64,000 bases of DNA from Marinobacterium ramblicola (GCF_019084545.1 NZ_JAHREP010000013.1:62001-126000), one strand, 5' to 3'; shown: positions 1 through 8,725, counted from the first letter of the stretch. Translations and numbers: made by a program. The notes: a model not told the origin generated them from the sequence alone.

Positions 1-961
1 TGGCAAGCGCACCGAATACAAAGGTGTGGGTAAAGATCATCACCGCAGCAAAGAATGAAGCGGCGGCGGCATAGCCATAGAATGCAGTTGAACTGACGAT
101 AGTATACGCCAGCATAGCCTGGACTACCGGACCAGCCACCATCACAACCTGTGCCGGTATCCGCTTCTCCAGCACCCCTGCCAACGCCGCCGGGAACAGA
201 TTGACAAGTCCGAGCGCGACCAAAACGCCGGTGATCGCTTCGATCCCAAACTCCCGTTGATGACCAACGCGTTCGAGAAAACTGAACGTCATCGCTTGAA
301 CCAGCGCCATCAAACTGATGCCCAGGATGCCGAACCACACGGCTTTAGGTAGACGCTCGGTGCTCGGGGCGGATGAATGCTCGGTCCGGCCGGCGCTCTT
401 TGGCGATTGCTCAACAACCGGGAATGCAAAAGCCGATACTGCAGCAGCCAGCATCATGATGATGGCAAATACGACGAAGAGAGCCGCCCCTCCTTTTGCC
501 TCGATCAGACCGGGCGTTGCCCCGAGGAAGATCACCGAAAAAATGCCCAACGCGAAACCGACAATGGAAAACAACCGATGGGGGTGCCCGCTCCGTGCGA
601 TCGTCCCATGGGTCACGCTCAGGGCAGCACCGACGCAGAGTCCGGCTATTCCATGCAAGATGCCCATTAGCAGAAAGCTTTGAGTTCTGGAGACCAGCGC
701 AAAACAGACACCGACCAGGAGGAAACCAATGCCGGCGACCGATTTTGTGGGCAGGCGGTAGAATCGCGGCGCCAGCGTTACACTGGCGATCACCGCGCCC
801 AACAGGAACAGTGTCACGAGACTGCCGCTCTGTTGAGGGTCCAGTCCGTAATGCTGAATCAAGGTGCCGATCCAAACCGGTAGTGCAACCAGATCCAGCA
901 TCCCCGCGCAGTGGGCCACCATGAGTGCTATGCAACCACGCGTACCAAAGTTCATAGCCAT
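1..961 (-). CDS. MFS transporter, 3' end outside window
   Basis: Reading the minus strand from an ATG at 961 gives at least 320 residues with no stop before base 1, so the C-terminus is missing. The start MAMNFGTRG has GGAGG nine bases upstream (about 971-975). The protein has alternating hydrophobic helices, and a central hydrophilic loop near residues 175-200 splits it into two six-helix halves as in the major facilitator superfamily. It is clearly a paralogue of the carrier at 22441-23625: both have MLDLVALPVWIG / MIDLAALPLWIG near the N-terminus, SVTHG in the first half, FLERVG / YVERIG, and IFTHTF. Given its position behind a ring-cleavage dioxygenase, uptake or efflux of an aromatic compound is inferred. 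The substrate is not visible. Confidence 0.85.
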   Translation of the reverse strand, partial: MAMNFGTRGCIALMVAHCAGMLDLVALPVWIGTLIQHYGLDPQQSGSLVTLFLLGAVIASVTLAPRFYRLPTKSVAGIGFLLVGVCFALVSRTQSFLLMGILHGIAGLCVGAALSVTHGTIARSGHPHRLFSIVGFALGIFSVIFLGATPGLIEAKGGAALFVVFAIIMMLAAAVSAFAFPVVEQSPKSAGRTEHSSAPSTERLPKAVWFGILGISLMALVQAMTFSFLERVGHQREFGIEAITGVLVALGLVNLFPAALAGVLEKRIPAQVVMVAGPVVQAMLAYTIVSSTAFYGYAAAASFFAAVMIFTHTFVFGALA

Positions 962-1073
962 GACTGCGCGCCTCCGGCAGGTTGCGCCGGCTTGAGGCTC
1001 GAGCCCACAATGCGACTGAGTTTCAGGCAACCAAACAGCATCGTGCCTCTCCCATTGTTATGTTTATTGTCAC

Positions 1074-1098
1074 CGGAGCGCCCCCAGGGAGCGCTCCG
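1074..1098. repeat. Stem-loop between MFS and dioxygenase genes
   Basis: CGGAGCGC (1074-1081) and GCGCTCCG (1091-1098) form a perfect 8-bp stem with a 9-base loop. It lies 36 bases past the dioxygenase stop on the minus strand. No T-run follows on that strand, so it may be an mRNA-stabilising or attenuating hairpin rather than a true terminator. Confidence 0.45.
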
Positions 1099-1133
1099 CG
1101 TTGGGTTTTCATCGTTAAGGTCGGGCTATTGCT

Positions 1134-2087
1134 TCAGGCGTAATCACCCTTCGCTGTCGAATCGGGACCCGGTGCCCATTTTTTGCGGTAACCCAACAGG
1201 AAGGCCTGGGAAGCGTCGGCACCAAGGCTCGACACACGGGGTACCCAGTTGGCGTCGTGCAGGTCCATGTCGGCGTCCATCTCCATACGGCAACCGAACG
1301 GGCTGTTGAAATACCAGAACCAGTTGGAACCGAGGATATGGCGGCCCGGGCCCCAGAAGGGTTGATAGCCTTTCTCCACGAACCGAGAACCGTTCTGCAA
1401 CACCTCGGTGGGACCGCCAAAATGGAAGGTAAAGTGCTCTACACCCTTCATGTGAGGCGGTGCACCGATCAGAAAGTGAGTGTGGTGATCCAGTGTTCCC
1501 GCCGGCTGGATAAACGGGCCGACACCTTCGAACCGGTCGGTACAACGGAACCCAAGTCGCTCCACATAGAACGCCTCAGCCTTTGCCACATCCGGAACGA
1601 AGTAAACGATATGCGAGAGTGTGCGGGGATGGATCTGACCCGCGTCGTCGTTGACGCCCAACTGGTTTACGGCGCGCTGTATGGGTGCCCCAGGCACATT
1701 GGCAAGTTCACCCATCTTGTCCACGGATCGGCGTACAGTGACCTGAAAACCCAGCACGAAGCCTGAGTCATCCACGGACTCGATAGAGCCATCCTCCAGG
1801 TAACGGACGTCACGATCTTTGGACAACTCATCCGCGATCGCCTTCAAGGCTGACTCATCTGCAACACCCATTACGGTTTTGCGCAGCATGCAGCCGGTTT
1901 CCATCGCCTTGGGCAGACTTTCGTCAGAGGCGTGAGCGATGATGACGGATGTGCCATCCAGCGCCTCGAAGCGACCACCTTTCTCGGTGGCACCAACAGG
2001 GATCAAGCCATAATCCGTCAGATACTCGGCGCAACCGGCCACATCATCGACACCAAAAACAACGGCGTCCAAACCTACAATTTTCAT
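1134..2087 (-). CDS. VOC-family extradiol ring-cleavage dioxygenase (2,3-dihydroxybiphenyl dioxygenase type)
   Basis: A 317-residue two-domain vicinal oxygen chelate protein. The family opens catechol-type rings next to the diol with Fe(II) and O2. The C-terminal domain shows every expected active-site residue: metal ligands His159 (LSHIVYF), His218 (VEHFTFHF) and Glu269 (RMEMDAD), plus second-sphere His202 in DHHTHF, His250 in GPGRHILG and Tyr259. The same order and similar spacing are found in BphC-type enzymes. The ATG at 2087 follows AGGAGA. The alpha/beta hydrolase gene lies 26 bases upstream, so dioxygenase and hydrolase are probably made from one transcript, a classical meta-cleavage pairing. 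The paralogue at 10028-10939 sits in a separate operon. The substrate is unknown. Confidence 0.82.
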   Translation of the reverse strand: MKIVGLDAVVFGVDDVAGCAEYLTDYGLIPVGATEKGGRFEALDGTSVIIAHASDESLPKAMETGCMLRKTVMGVADESALKAIADELSKDRDVRYLEDGSIESVDDSGFVLGFQVTVRRSVDKMGELANVPGAPIQRAVNQLGVNDDAGQIHPRTLSHIVYFVPDVAKAEAFYVERLGFRCTDRFEGVGPFIQPAGTLDHHTHFLIGAPPHMKGVEHFTFHFGGPTEVLQNGSRFVEKGYQPFWGPGRHILGSNWFWYFNSPFGCRMEMDADMDLHDANWVPRVSSLGADASQAFLLGYRKKWAPGPDSTAKGDYA

Positions 2088-2113
2088 TGTTATCTCTCCT
2101 GATTCCTATGTAT

Positions 2114-3271
2114 TCATGCCGTGCGACCGCCGAGGGTTTCTGCTACCCAGTCGGCGATATAAGCACCCGCGTTTGCTGAGTTATCAAAGCTGGAGTGCTG
2201 CACTCCTCCCTCGCGCTCGGTGAAGATTTTCAGTTCCCGTTTCGGACTGTTGATGAGTTGGTCATAGGTGCGCTGCGCCCAGTGCAGCGGAATTTGGGAA
2301 TCTTTCTCGCCATGGGTGACCAGGAAGGGAACCTTGATCCGGTCCAGTACGCCATCCAGGTGGACGTTCTCGGCAATCGCCATGAACTCGTCCATATCCT
2401 TGGCACCCCAAACCCAGCGGACATGATTCCAGTAGTGCGGCACCGGGAAGTCACCCTCTTTGGCCAGGCGCTTTTTCTGCACATCACGCCAGTCATGATT
2501 GGCACCCCACACAACGCCACAGGCAAAACGCGGCTCGAAGGCGACCGCGCGCGGGCAGTAGTAGCCTCCCAGAGAAACACCCTCCATACCGATCCGCTTT
2601 GGATCGACATCGGCACGAGTTTCAAGCCAGTCCACGACTTTGCGCGCCCAATGTTCTGTGTCATAGCGAGCATGCAGTCCCTGCAAACGTAACGCCTCTC
2701 CGGTTCCCGGCTGATCGACGATCAGTGAAGAGACACCGCGTTTTGCCAGCCAGCGCGGTAGACCAACGCCGTATTTCATCTCTTTGGTGGAGTCCAGGCC
2801 ATTAACCTGGACCAGAATCGGTGCCGGGCCATCTACACCCTCTGCCCTTACATACAGGGCAGAGAGGTGTTTGCCCTCATAGGGGATCTCAACGCGTTCG
2901 CAGTTCTCTTTCGCCAGATCAATCCCTTTGTTGAATACTTCCAGGACACGCTGGTACAAGGCCATCCGTCCCGGCGCATCATGAGCCTGGAGACGCTCGG
3001 CAGTGAGGAAATAAGTTGCCGCTCGAACATATTTGTCGCCGGCCGAAATCATCCGCCCCTTGGACTCGTCTTCGTCAGCCAGTGAGCAGAGCTTATCTGC
3101 CATCCGTGACCAGGTTTCCCTGAACGCCTGTGTACCCGCCGCATCGGGTGCTTTCGCGGCTTCTTGCAGAGGCGCACACATCTCTTCGATTTCGCCCATC
3201 TTGGCACCCATCTCGATAGCCAGATCGACAGACAGGTTCCAGACATAATTGGTGGGGAAGTAACGGAACAT
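2114..3271 (-). CDS. Alpha/beta hydrolase, FrsA / dihydropseudooxynicotine-hydrolase-like
   Basis: A 385-residue hydrolase with a helical N-terminal cap of about 130 residues and a C-terminal alpha/beta core. The nucleophile elbow is GVSLGG with Ser233. The likely acid is Asp324 in HGEKDSQIP and the likely base His359 in GGVQHSS. The long N-terminal helical part resembles the group containing 2,6-dihydropseudooxynicotine hydrolase and FrsA-like enzymes, some of which cut carbon-carbon bonds in 1,3-diketone-like compounds. Next to an extradiol dioxygenase it may hydrolyse the ring-cleavage product. That role is inferred from context. An ordinary esterase remains possible. Confidence 0.75.
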   Translation of the reverse strand: MFRYFPTNYVWNLSVDLAIEMGAKMGEIEEMCAPLQEAAKAPDAAGTQAFRETWSRMADKLCSLADEDESKGRMISAGDKYVRAATYFLTAERLQAHDAPGRMALYQRVLEVFNKGIDLAKENCERVEIPYEGKHLSALYVRAEGVDGPAPILVQVNGLDSTKEMKYGVGLPRWLAKRGVSSLIVDQPGTGEALRLQGLHARYDTEHWARKVVDWLETRADVDPKRIGMEGVSLGGYYCPRAVAFEPRFACGVVWGANHDWRDVQKKRLAKEGDFPVPHYWNHVRWVWGAKDMDEFMAIAENVHLDGVLDRIKVPFLVTHGEKDSQIPLHWAQRTYDQLINSPKRELKIFTEREGGVQHSSFDNSANAGAYIADWVAETLGGRTA

Positions 3272-3388
3272 ACACTCTCCTATAAAAATCCTTCACAAGG
3301 CGAAGAACCATCCATCAAACACCTGGCCGTTGATCGTGCCCAGGCTGTGCCAAACGACACTGGCTCCGCGAATCAATGCAACACTGTT

Positions 3389-3438
3389 AAAAAAAGCCCC
3401 CGGCCAGTCCCTGAGTTTCCAGCGCCAATTCCGGGGGC
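3389..3438 (-). terminator. Rho-independent terminator after the DUF1302-DUF1329 genes
   Basis: On the minus strand GCCCCCGG (3438-3431) pairs perfectly with CCGGGGGC (3403-3396) across a 27-base loop, followed at once by seven Ts (3395-3389). It lies 185 bases past the DUF1329 stop and separates that transcript from the hydrolase gene, which must then have its own promoter. Confidence 0.8.
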
Positions 3439-3560
3439 AAAAGGCGATCCGATCTGTCGCCTCGATACCGGCTTGTAGCCCACAATTCCGGTTTCGAGGC
3501 ACGAGCATCCTGCTGCTCCGAGGGGGGAAGGAGCAGAAGATTCACTCGTCAGCGGTCTCT

Positions 3561-3595
3561 TCGGGATAGGTGTATAAGGGCTCACACTATCCCGA
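3561..3595. repeat. Perfect 9-bp inverted repeat
   Basis: TCGGGATAG at 3561-3569 and CTATCCCGA at 3587-3595 are exact reverse complements separated by 17 bases. The repeat lies 28 bases after the DUF1329 stop on the minus strand. It could be an RNA hairpin in the 3' untranslated region or a protein-binding dyad. Confidence 0.45.
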
Positions 3596-3622
3596 CAGGT
3601 TTCAGATCAGGTTCGCGTCAGG

Positions 3623-4984
3623 TTATCGAACCCCTTGGGCTGCCAGCCCCTGGCCTGTAAAAGTGGAGGTTGGCCAGCGCTTAGAGGGTCGATGATGGAA
3701 TTTCTTGTCATTCAGGACGTTGGCCACATAGCCTTCACCGGACAGGAGATCGTAATAACCAAAGGTCTGTTGCACGGTTCCCGGGAAGTCAGGCATGACA
3801 TAGTTGAACAGCCAAAGCGATTTCCACAGCTGGCCTTTGCCATCCCAGCGATCACCGAGCACGGCCTGCCAAGTGTCCTCATCCAGGTAATAGAGGCTTC
3901 GCGGAGCCTGGTGACGTTTTCCATCAGCCAGTGTTGCTTCCACCACCCAGACACGGTGGAGTTCCCAGCGCACGGCTTCCGGATTCAGATGATGGCCCGA
4001 AATAATGTTGTCCTCGCTGTACTGGAGGAAACGATTCTGGTTATACGGCACCAGCATCTCTTTCTTGCCAACCAGCTTCCAGTTGAAGATGTCGGTTCGG
4101 CCCGCAAAAACGCTCAATTCGTCGAACGACATGAGCCCTGCTGTTGCCGGTGTCGGTGTATCACAGCAGGCGCTTGGCAGGCGGCGCACCCGTCGCTGTC
4201 CGGTGAGATAGACGTATGCCGCGGACTCATCGGCATCCAAATTGGTCCGCCCGACAATCATTTCGCCGGCACGGATGGGTGGGCCGGAGTTTACGAGGTT
4301 CACCTCCCAGTAGTAGCCGTCATAACCATCGGCGGAGCCCTCTTCGAAGTAATAGGGCATACGCTGACGAATCAGGCCATCAGTGGTCAGTACGACCTTT
4401 CCATCTGTCGTAATCTGGTACTGGCTAAGGTCCGCCTCCCAAGCGGTGCCACGCCAGGCCAGCAGATGGTTATTGATCGCCTCCAGACCTGTCTTGGGGA
4501 TTGGAAACGGAATACCGCCGTACGCACCTTTCAGGGTGTAGCCGTCCATTTCGGCATTCACAGCGTTCCGGGCCGTATTGTCGTATACCCATTGCGGAGC
4601 GACTGCCGTGCGGTGGGTGGGATAAACATTCAGTTTGTATGTATCGGGGTATTTGCGCAGCAGCGCCTTGACCCCATCAGTCAGCTTGTCTTCGTACTGA
4701 TCCATGTTCTGAGCGCTCACTGTAAACAGCGGTGCCTCATCCTTGAACGGATCGCCCCGGCGTCCGCCCGGTTCATCACCGGGGATCTGCTGCGTATAAC
4801 CACCGGTCCAGGCGGGAATGGAACCATCGGCGTTACCCGCCTTCTCGCCTCCCAATGGGGTCAGCTCGCTACCTAATTTTGCCGCCTCTTCTGCACTGAC
4901 ACCCGCGAGCGCCGACATCGACACACAGCCAAGTAAAGCAGCGAACAACCGGGCCTTAGGGATTTGTATATTCTTGTTATACAT
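3623..4984 (-). CDS. DUF1329 envelope protein
   Basis: A 453-residue protein with an N-terminal signal peptide (ARLFAALLGCVSMSALAGVSA). The mature part begins with the EEAAKLGSELTPLGGEKAGN segment and a GGYTQ motif, typical of DUF1329 proteins. They are exported and almost always encoded beside DUF1302 proteins in gammaproteobacterial clusters for hydrophobic or aromatic substrates. Here the DUF1302 gene ends only 15 bases upstream. The likely site is periplasm or outer membrane, with a suspected role in handling a poorly soluble substrate. The molecular function is not established. Confidence 0.85.
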   Translation of the reverse strand: MYNKNIQIPKARLFAALLGCVSMSALAGVSAEEAAKLGSELTPLGGEKAGNADGSIPAWTGGYTQQIPGDEPGGRRGDPFKDEAPLFTVSAQNMDQYEDKLTDGVKALLRKYPDTYKLNVYPTHRTAVAPQWVYDNTARNAVNAEMDGYTLKGAYGGIPFPIPKTGLEAINNHLLAWRGTAWEADLSQYQITTDGKVVLTTDGLIRQRMPYYFEEGSADGYDGYYWEVNLVNSGPPIRAGEMIVGRTNLDADESAAYVYLTGQRRVRRLPSACCDTPTPATAGLMSFDELSVFAGRTDIFNWKLVGKKEMLVPYNQNRFLQYSEDNIISGHHLNPEAVRWELHRVWVVEATLADGKRHQAPRSLYYLDEDTWQAVLGDRWDGKGQLWKSLWLFNYVMPDFPGTVQQTFGYYDLLSGEGYVANVLNDKKFHHRPSKRWPTSTFTGQGLAAQGVR

Positions 4985-4999
4985 AAAGATCTCCCGAAA

Positions 5000-6667
5000 T
5001 CAGAAAGTAGTACTCACGGACAGGGAGATGAAATCCCGGTCTTTGAGTGCCTGCTTGAATTGAGCATTGCTGTTGTTGTCCAGCGTCGAGCCTTCGGGAC
5101 CAAAGAAGGTGACGTAGTTGAGCGAGCCCTGCCACTGGTTCAGATAAAGCACCTTTACGCCGAGGTTCAGATCGCCGCCCCTGTCGACGCCAAATGCGTT
5201 ACCCAAAGCGGAGGACTTGCCCCAGGTGTAACCCAGACCGACTGAAGGGCTGACGTCTGCACCGGAGAACAACTGGCGGTAGGTCGGCGTATACACCATC
5301 CTCAAACCGATCGCTGACTTGTCCGCGTTCGGATTAAGCATCTCCTCGTTCTTGTCGACCGATACCCGTGTGTTCCACGCAACCTCACCAACGAAACTGG
5401 CCTCGTCAGAGATAAAGCTTGGGCCCAGGCTGGCCAACCAGGAGAACTGGGCGTGTGCGGTTTCACCGACGGCGTAACCCGGGTTGCTGTCGTTGTCGAA
5501 ATCGGTATGAACACCAATGGTGGGCAGGATGGTCTGGCCGGAGCTGGCCAGAGGCGTATTTTGACGATAGGAGATTTCACCGGCCAGGCTCCAACTACCG
5601 ACACTGGTCGCGATGCTGGCCCCGTAGGCGCGAATACCCTCATGGTAGACCCAACGATACTTGTCCGCGGTCAAGGCCGGCGGGAAACCGTTCAGGTATG
5701 TCCAGATGTTACTCGGGCCTGTTGCGTGATATCTGATCGCGTACAGACCCAAATCACTATCGAGTGACGGTACGTACCAACGTAGCTGAAGACCGTACTG
5801 TCCGGTATCGGAGGGTTCCAGGTCACCTGCACGCTCAAAGGTCCCGACCGGACCGGCCAAGATTCTCTCACCCTCAAGAGCGTCACTTCCTGACAGGTAG
5901 GCACCGGTCGGGATCAGCCGCGCCTTCTCCCACTCGTAGCCCACATAAGCACCCAACGACATACTATCGTTCAACGGGAGATCAACGGATAGCTTGCCAG
6001 TGGGGCGAGCCACCTCCTTGAACTGGGAGTTGGGCACCGACAGAAGCTTTACAACATCGAAAGGGGCCTGCCCGCCCGCAATACCGTTAGCGCCGAAGAA
6101 GAGACTTTCGCCCCAAAGCAGGGTATGGCGACCCAAGCGTACGGTACCCATGTTATCGCCGACAGGGAAACGGCCGTATACAAACGCATCCAGTATCTCG
6201 GCGTCGCCGCCCATCACATCCTGGGTATGATCCGAAAATTGATCACCGGGAACATGGTTGGAGGTGGTTGTATCGGCGTCGTTGCGGCCGTGATACACAT
6301 CGTCGTACCAAGCAGCCGCACTTACGCGTGCGCCCACATTGCCATATCGAGCGTCGAACTCAGACAACAGATCCAGTCGATTAGAGACAAGTCCCTTGTC
6401 GAAGTTGTTGTCACCGTCATCCTGGTTGACGTTATTCGGTCCAACAACGTTAAAGCCGGAATCGAACTGCGTGCTTGCAAGTCCCGGCGATCGGTCATCT
6501 ACACGAAAAGCCGTGCTGTACTTAACAGTATTGTCCCATCGAAGTTTGAGATCGGAATCACCCATCTCGATCTCGAAAGCCTGGGCCGAACCGGCCGCCA
6601 TCATCAGCGCGCAAGCCAAGGCGGTAGGACGGAAGGGATGCGCCCCTGCCGTGGTAGCTGTCGTCAT
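5000..6667 (-). CDS. DUF1302 outer-membrane beta-barrel-like protein
   Basis: A 555-residue exported protein. The mature segment starts FEIEMGDSDLKLRWDNTVKYS after a signal peptide ending SAQA. Alternating-residue strands and the terminal aromatic (SVSTTF) suggest an outer-membrane barrel. I chose the ATG at 6667 rather than the in-frame ATG at 6682, because GGAGG (6676-6680) then lies eight bases upstream, while it would overlap the earlier start. DUF1302 proteins pair with DUF1329 in clusters for steroid, hydrocarbon or aromatic use, and a porin-like uptake role is suspected but unproven. It is divergent from the LysR gene at 6889. Confidence 0.85.
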   Translation of the reverse strand: MTTATTAGAHPFRPTALACALMMAAGSAQAFEIEMGDSDLKLRWDNTVKYSTAFRVDDRSPGLASTQFDSGFNVVGPNNVNQDDGDNNFDKGLVSNRLDLLSEFDARYGNVGARVSAAAWYDDVYHGRNDADTTTSNHVPGDQFSDHTQDVMGGDAEILDAFVYGRFPVGDNMGTVRLGRHTLLWGESLFFGANGIAGGQAPFDVVKLLSVPNSQFKEVARPTGKLSVDLPLNDSMSLGAYVGYEWEKARLIPTGAYLSGSDALEGERILAGPVGTFERAGDLEPSDTGQYGLQLRWYVPSLDSDLGLYAIRYHATGPSNIWTYLNGFPPALTADKYRWVYHEGIRAYGASIATSVGSWSLAGEISYRQNTPLASSGQTILPTIGVHTDFDNDSNPGYAVGETAHAQFSWLASLGPSFISDEASFVGEVAWNTRVSVDKNEEMLNPNADKSAIGLRMVYTPTYRQLFSGADVSPSVGLGYTWGKSSALGNAFGVDRGGDLNLGVKVLYLNQWQGSLNYVTFFGPEGSTLDNNSNAQFKQALKDRDFISLSVSTTF

Positions 6668-6814
6668 ATCTCCCTCCTCCATTTTATGGAGTTTTTGTTT
6701 TTATACGGGCTGGCTCGGTGTCGGATAGAACAACACTCGGAGGCCTGCTATTACGCTGCTTCGAATCGCCCAAGCAGGTATCAACACAGGGCCAAGATAC
6801 GAAAAGGGTGACCT

Positions 6815-6838
6815 TTCAGTAAAACGCTTTAAACTGAA
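6815..6838. promoter_or_regulatory. Secondary dyad in LysR/DUF1302 divergent region
   Basis: TTCAGT (6815-6820) and ACTGAA (6833-6838) form a 6-bp dyad with a 12-base spacer, seven bases before the perfect LysR dyad. LysR regulators often use an activation site next to the recognition site. This could be that site or chance. Confidence 0.3.
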
Positions 6839-6844
6839 CCCATG

Positions 6845-6861
6845 ATTCGATGAAATCGAAT
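6845..6861. promoter_or_regulatory. Putative LysR-regulator binding site
   Basis: ATTCGAT-GAA-ATCGAAT is a perfect 7-bp inverted repeat with a 3-base spacer, lying 27 bases before the GTG of the LysR gene. It contains the T-N11-A pattern within a dyad that is standard for LysR-type regulators. The position suits autoregulation and control of the divergent DUF1302-DUF1329 transcript. Confidence 0.65.
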
Positions 6862-6888
6862 GGTCATACCTGGTACTGGAGGTAAGCT

Positions 6889-7830
6889 GTGCGCTTCAAG
6901 AAGCTGGACCTGAATCTGCTGGTTGCGTTGGACACCCTGCTGAAAGCGCGAAGTGTCACTCGCACCGCAGAGCAACTGAACTTAAGCCCCTCTGCGGTAA
7001 GCAATTCATTGTCAAGACTACGCGAGTATTTCGGCGACGAGTTATTGGTTCAGATAGGTCGCAGGATGGAGATCACACCGCTTGGCGAAAGCCTCCAGGA
7101 ACCTGTGCGAGATGTGCTTAACAGAATCGAGAGCACCATCCTGATCCCTCCCGAATTTCACCCGGACAATACCGATCGAACTTTTTCCATATTCGTATCG
7201 GATTACACCCAAATTGTCTTTGTTCCACACTTGATGACACTCACTGCCGAACAATCGTCCACGGCAAAATTCAACTTTCTGCCTCAGATAGCTAACCCAC
7301 ATAAACAGCTGGAGCAGGGAGACGCAGACTTGTTGATTATCCCATCGGGCTTCGTTTCGCCGGACCACCCCTATGACGTGCTGTACGAAGAAGACTATGC
7401 CTGTCTCATTTGGGCAGAGAGCTCACATGCCCGGTCAGAGCTGACTTTCGAACGCTACGCTCAAGCGAAGCATGTTGTTATGGCACCGCCGGCCGGAAGA
7501 TCCGATCATTTTGAGTATCTGGCGAAAAAAAAATATGGCATCAATCGCGACATAATAACCACGACATACAGCTTCGCAGCAGTTCCCGGGCTGATCGTAG
7601 GGACAGATCATATCGCCACGGTCCACACCCGCCTGGCTCGCCTGCTGGCTCAGATATTTCCATTGGAAATCAGGCCACTCCCCTTCCACATGGATTCAAT
7701 GAAACAGTGCGCACAATGGCACCATTACCGCAGTAACGACCAGGGTTTGGTTTGGTTAAGAGAGATGCTGAAAGGAGCGGTTACGAACATGATCAGATCC
7801 AGTAAACCTGAGTCGGCCCTGATCCAATAA
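6889..7830 (+). CDS. LysR-family transcriptional regulator (NodD-like)
   Basis: 313 residues. The N-terminal winged helix-turn-helix reads LNLLVALDTLLKARSVTRTA...LSPSAVSNSLSRLREYF, typical of LysR regulators, followed by a substrate-binding domain from about residue 95. The start is GTG at 6889 with GGAGG six bases upstream. In sequence style it groups with the regulator at 25069 (both have the QIGRRME / PVGRRME stretch after the wing), suggesting related effectors. Divergent orientation and the dyad at 6845-6861 point to control of the DUF1302-DUF1329 genes. The inducer is probably an aromatic intermediate, by inference. Confidence 0.9.
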   Translation: MRFKKLDLNLLVALDTLLKARSVTRTAEQLNLSPSAVSNSLSRLREYFGDELLVQIGRRMEITPLGESLQEPVRDVLNRIESTILIPPEFHPDNTDRTFSIFVSDYTQIVFVPHLMTLTAEQSSTAKFNFLPQIANPHKQLEQGDADLLIIPSGFVSPDHPYDVLYEEDYACLIWAESSHARSELTFERYAQAKHVVMAPPAGRSDHFEYLAKKKYGINRDIITTTYSFAAVPGLIVGTDHIATVHTRLARLLAQIFPLEIRPLPFHMDSMKQCAQWHHYRSNDQGLVWLREMLKGAVTNMIRSSKPESALIQ

Positions 7831-7931
7831 ACAAGGGTACGCATCTTTGAGCAGGATACTGGGTGAGCGCATATGGCTCACCGGAGGCGGGCTTGATCCC
7901 CCCTTCCGGTTACGCGCGTGGCAGCCCCCCT

Positions 7932-8642
7932 TCACTCCTCTCGATGTTCGAACAGCAGCGGGTTGCTCTTCACGATCTCGGCCGTACGTTCGATATGGCT
8001 TCTCAGCAACCGGGCCGCTTCATCGGCATCGCCGGCGATGGCCGCCTCCATAATCAACTGGTGCTCGGAATTGACATCGCGTTTATTGTGGAAGGCTCTG
8101 GGCGCCGACAGTGTGCGGTAGCGGTTGTGTTGATCCGCAAGCTGTTCGCAGAAGCCTATCAACCAACGCGAATCGCAGCCGGAGATCAGCGCAGTGTGAA
8201 AGGCACGGTGCAGCGGCTCCCATTCGGGGTTGTCTTCAAACCGGTTGTCGGTCAGTGACCTTGGCGTGCGGTTCAGCCGGTGATGTGCCAGCACCACCGC
8301 CTCCTCCCACTCGGTGGTGTGGTTGGCGATCGATTCACGCAAAGCAAGCTCTTCCAACCAGCACCGGGTCTTGGTGATCTCGGCGAGGTCCTGTTCGCTG
8401 ATACGGGCCACCGCGAACCCCCTCAGCTCCCGCCTCTCGACAAGCCCCTCCGACACCAGCCTGTTCAGCGCTTCGCGCAAGGGTGTCGCGCTTGCCGAGT
8501 AGCGTGCCGCCAGCGCCTCAATCGCCAATCGACTGCCGGGCAGCAACTCACCGCTGATCAGGTCGGTACGCAGTTTGTCGTACAGGCTGGTGGCCCTGGT
8601 CGAGCTACCGGAGCCATTGCGGATCGAAGGGGTACGCGCCAT
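7932..8642 (-). CDS. GntR-family regulator, FCD subfamily
   Basis: 236 residues. The N-terminal winged helix (LRTDLISGELLPGSRLAIEALAARYSASATPLREALNRL) carries the GntR signature. The all-helical C-terminal FCD ligand-binding domain includes the Asp/His pattern HRAFHTALISGCDSRWL and a later EHQLIMEA. FCD regulators usually repress and are released by small carboxylic acids. The gene is divergent from the amidohydrolase operon across an unusually AT-rich spacer with two palindromes, so it is the obvious controller of that operon. Confidence 0.9.
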   Translation of the reverse strand: MARTPSIRNGSGSSTRATSLYDKLRTDLISGELLPGSRLAIEALAARYSASATPLREALNRLVSEGLVERRELRGFAVARISEQDLAEITKTRCWLEELALRESIANHTTEWEEAVVLAHHRLNRTPRSLTDNRFEDNPEWEPLHRAFHTALISGCDSRWLIGFCEQLADQHNRYRTLSAPRAFHNKRDVNSEHQLIMEAAIAGDADEAARLLRSHIERTAEIVKSNPLLFEHREE

Positions 8643-8725
8643 GGAATTCTACTCGCAGGATTATCGAGACCAAGTCTATTCGTTGTCGTTATGCAGAATA
8701 ATATCAATCCCCACACTAGACATCA

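Larger units (their letters stand above)
3272..3622. other. Intergenic region with terminator and inverted repeats
   Basis: No convincing gene was found in this 351-base gap. It contains the minus-strand terminator at 3389-3438, a hairpin CTGCTCC/GGAGCAG at 3513-3536, and a perfect 9-bp dyad TCGGGATAG/CTATCCCGA at 3561-3595. The stretch nearest 3272 should hold the promoter of the hydrolase-dioxygenase genes, but no clear -35/-10 pair stands out. Confidence 0.6.

Noticed and set aside
3635-4876. Long open frame on the plus strand opposite the DUF1329 gene
   Set aside because: It is the antisense shadow of a GC-rich gene: no ribosome site, no family motif and improbable composition.
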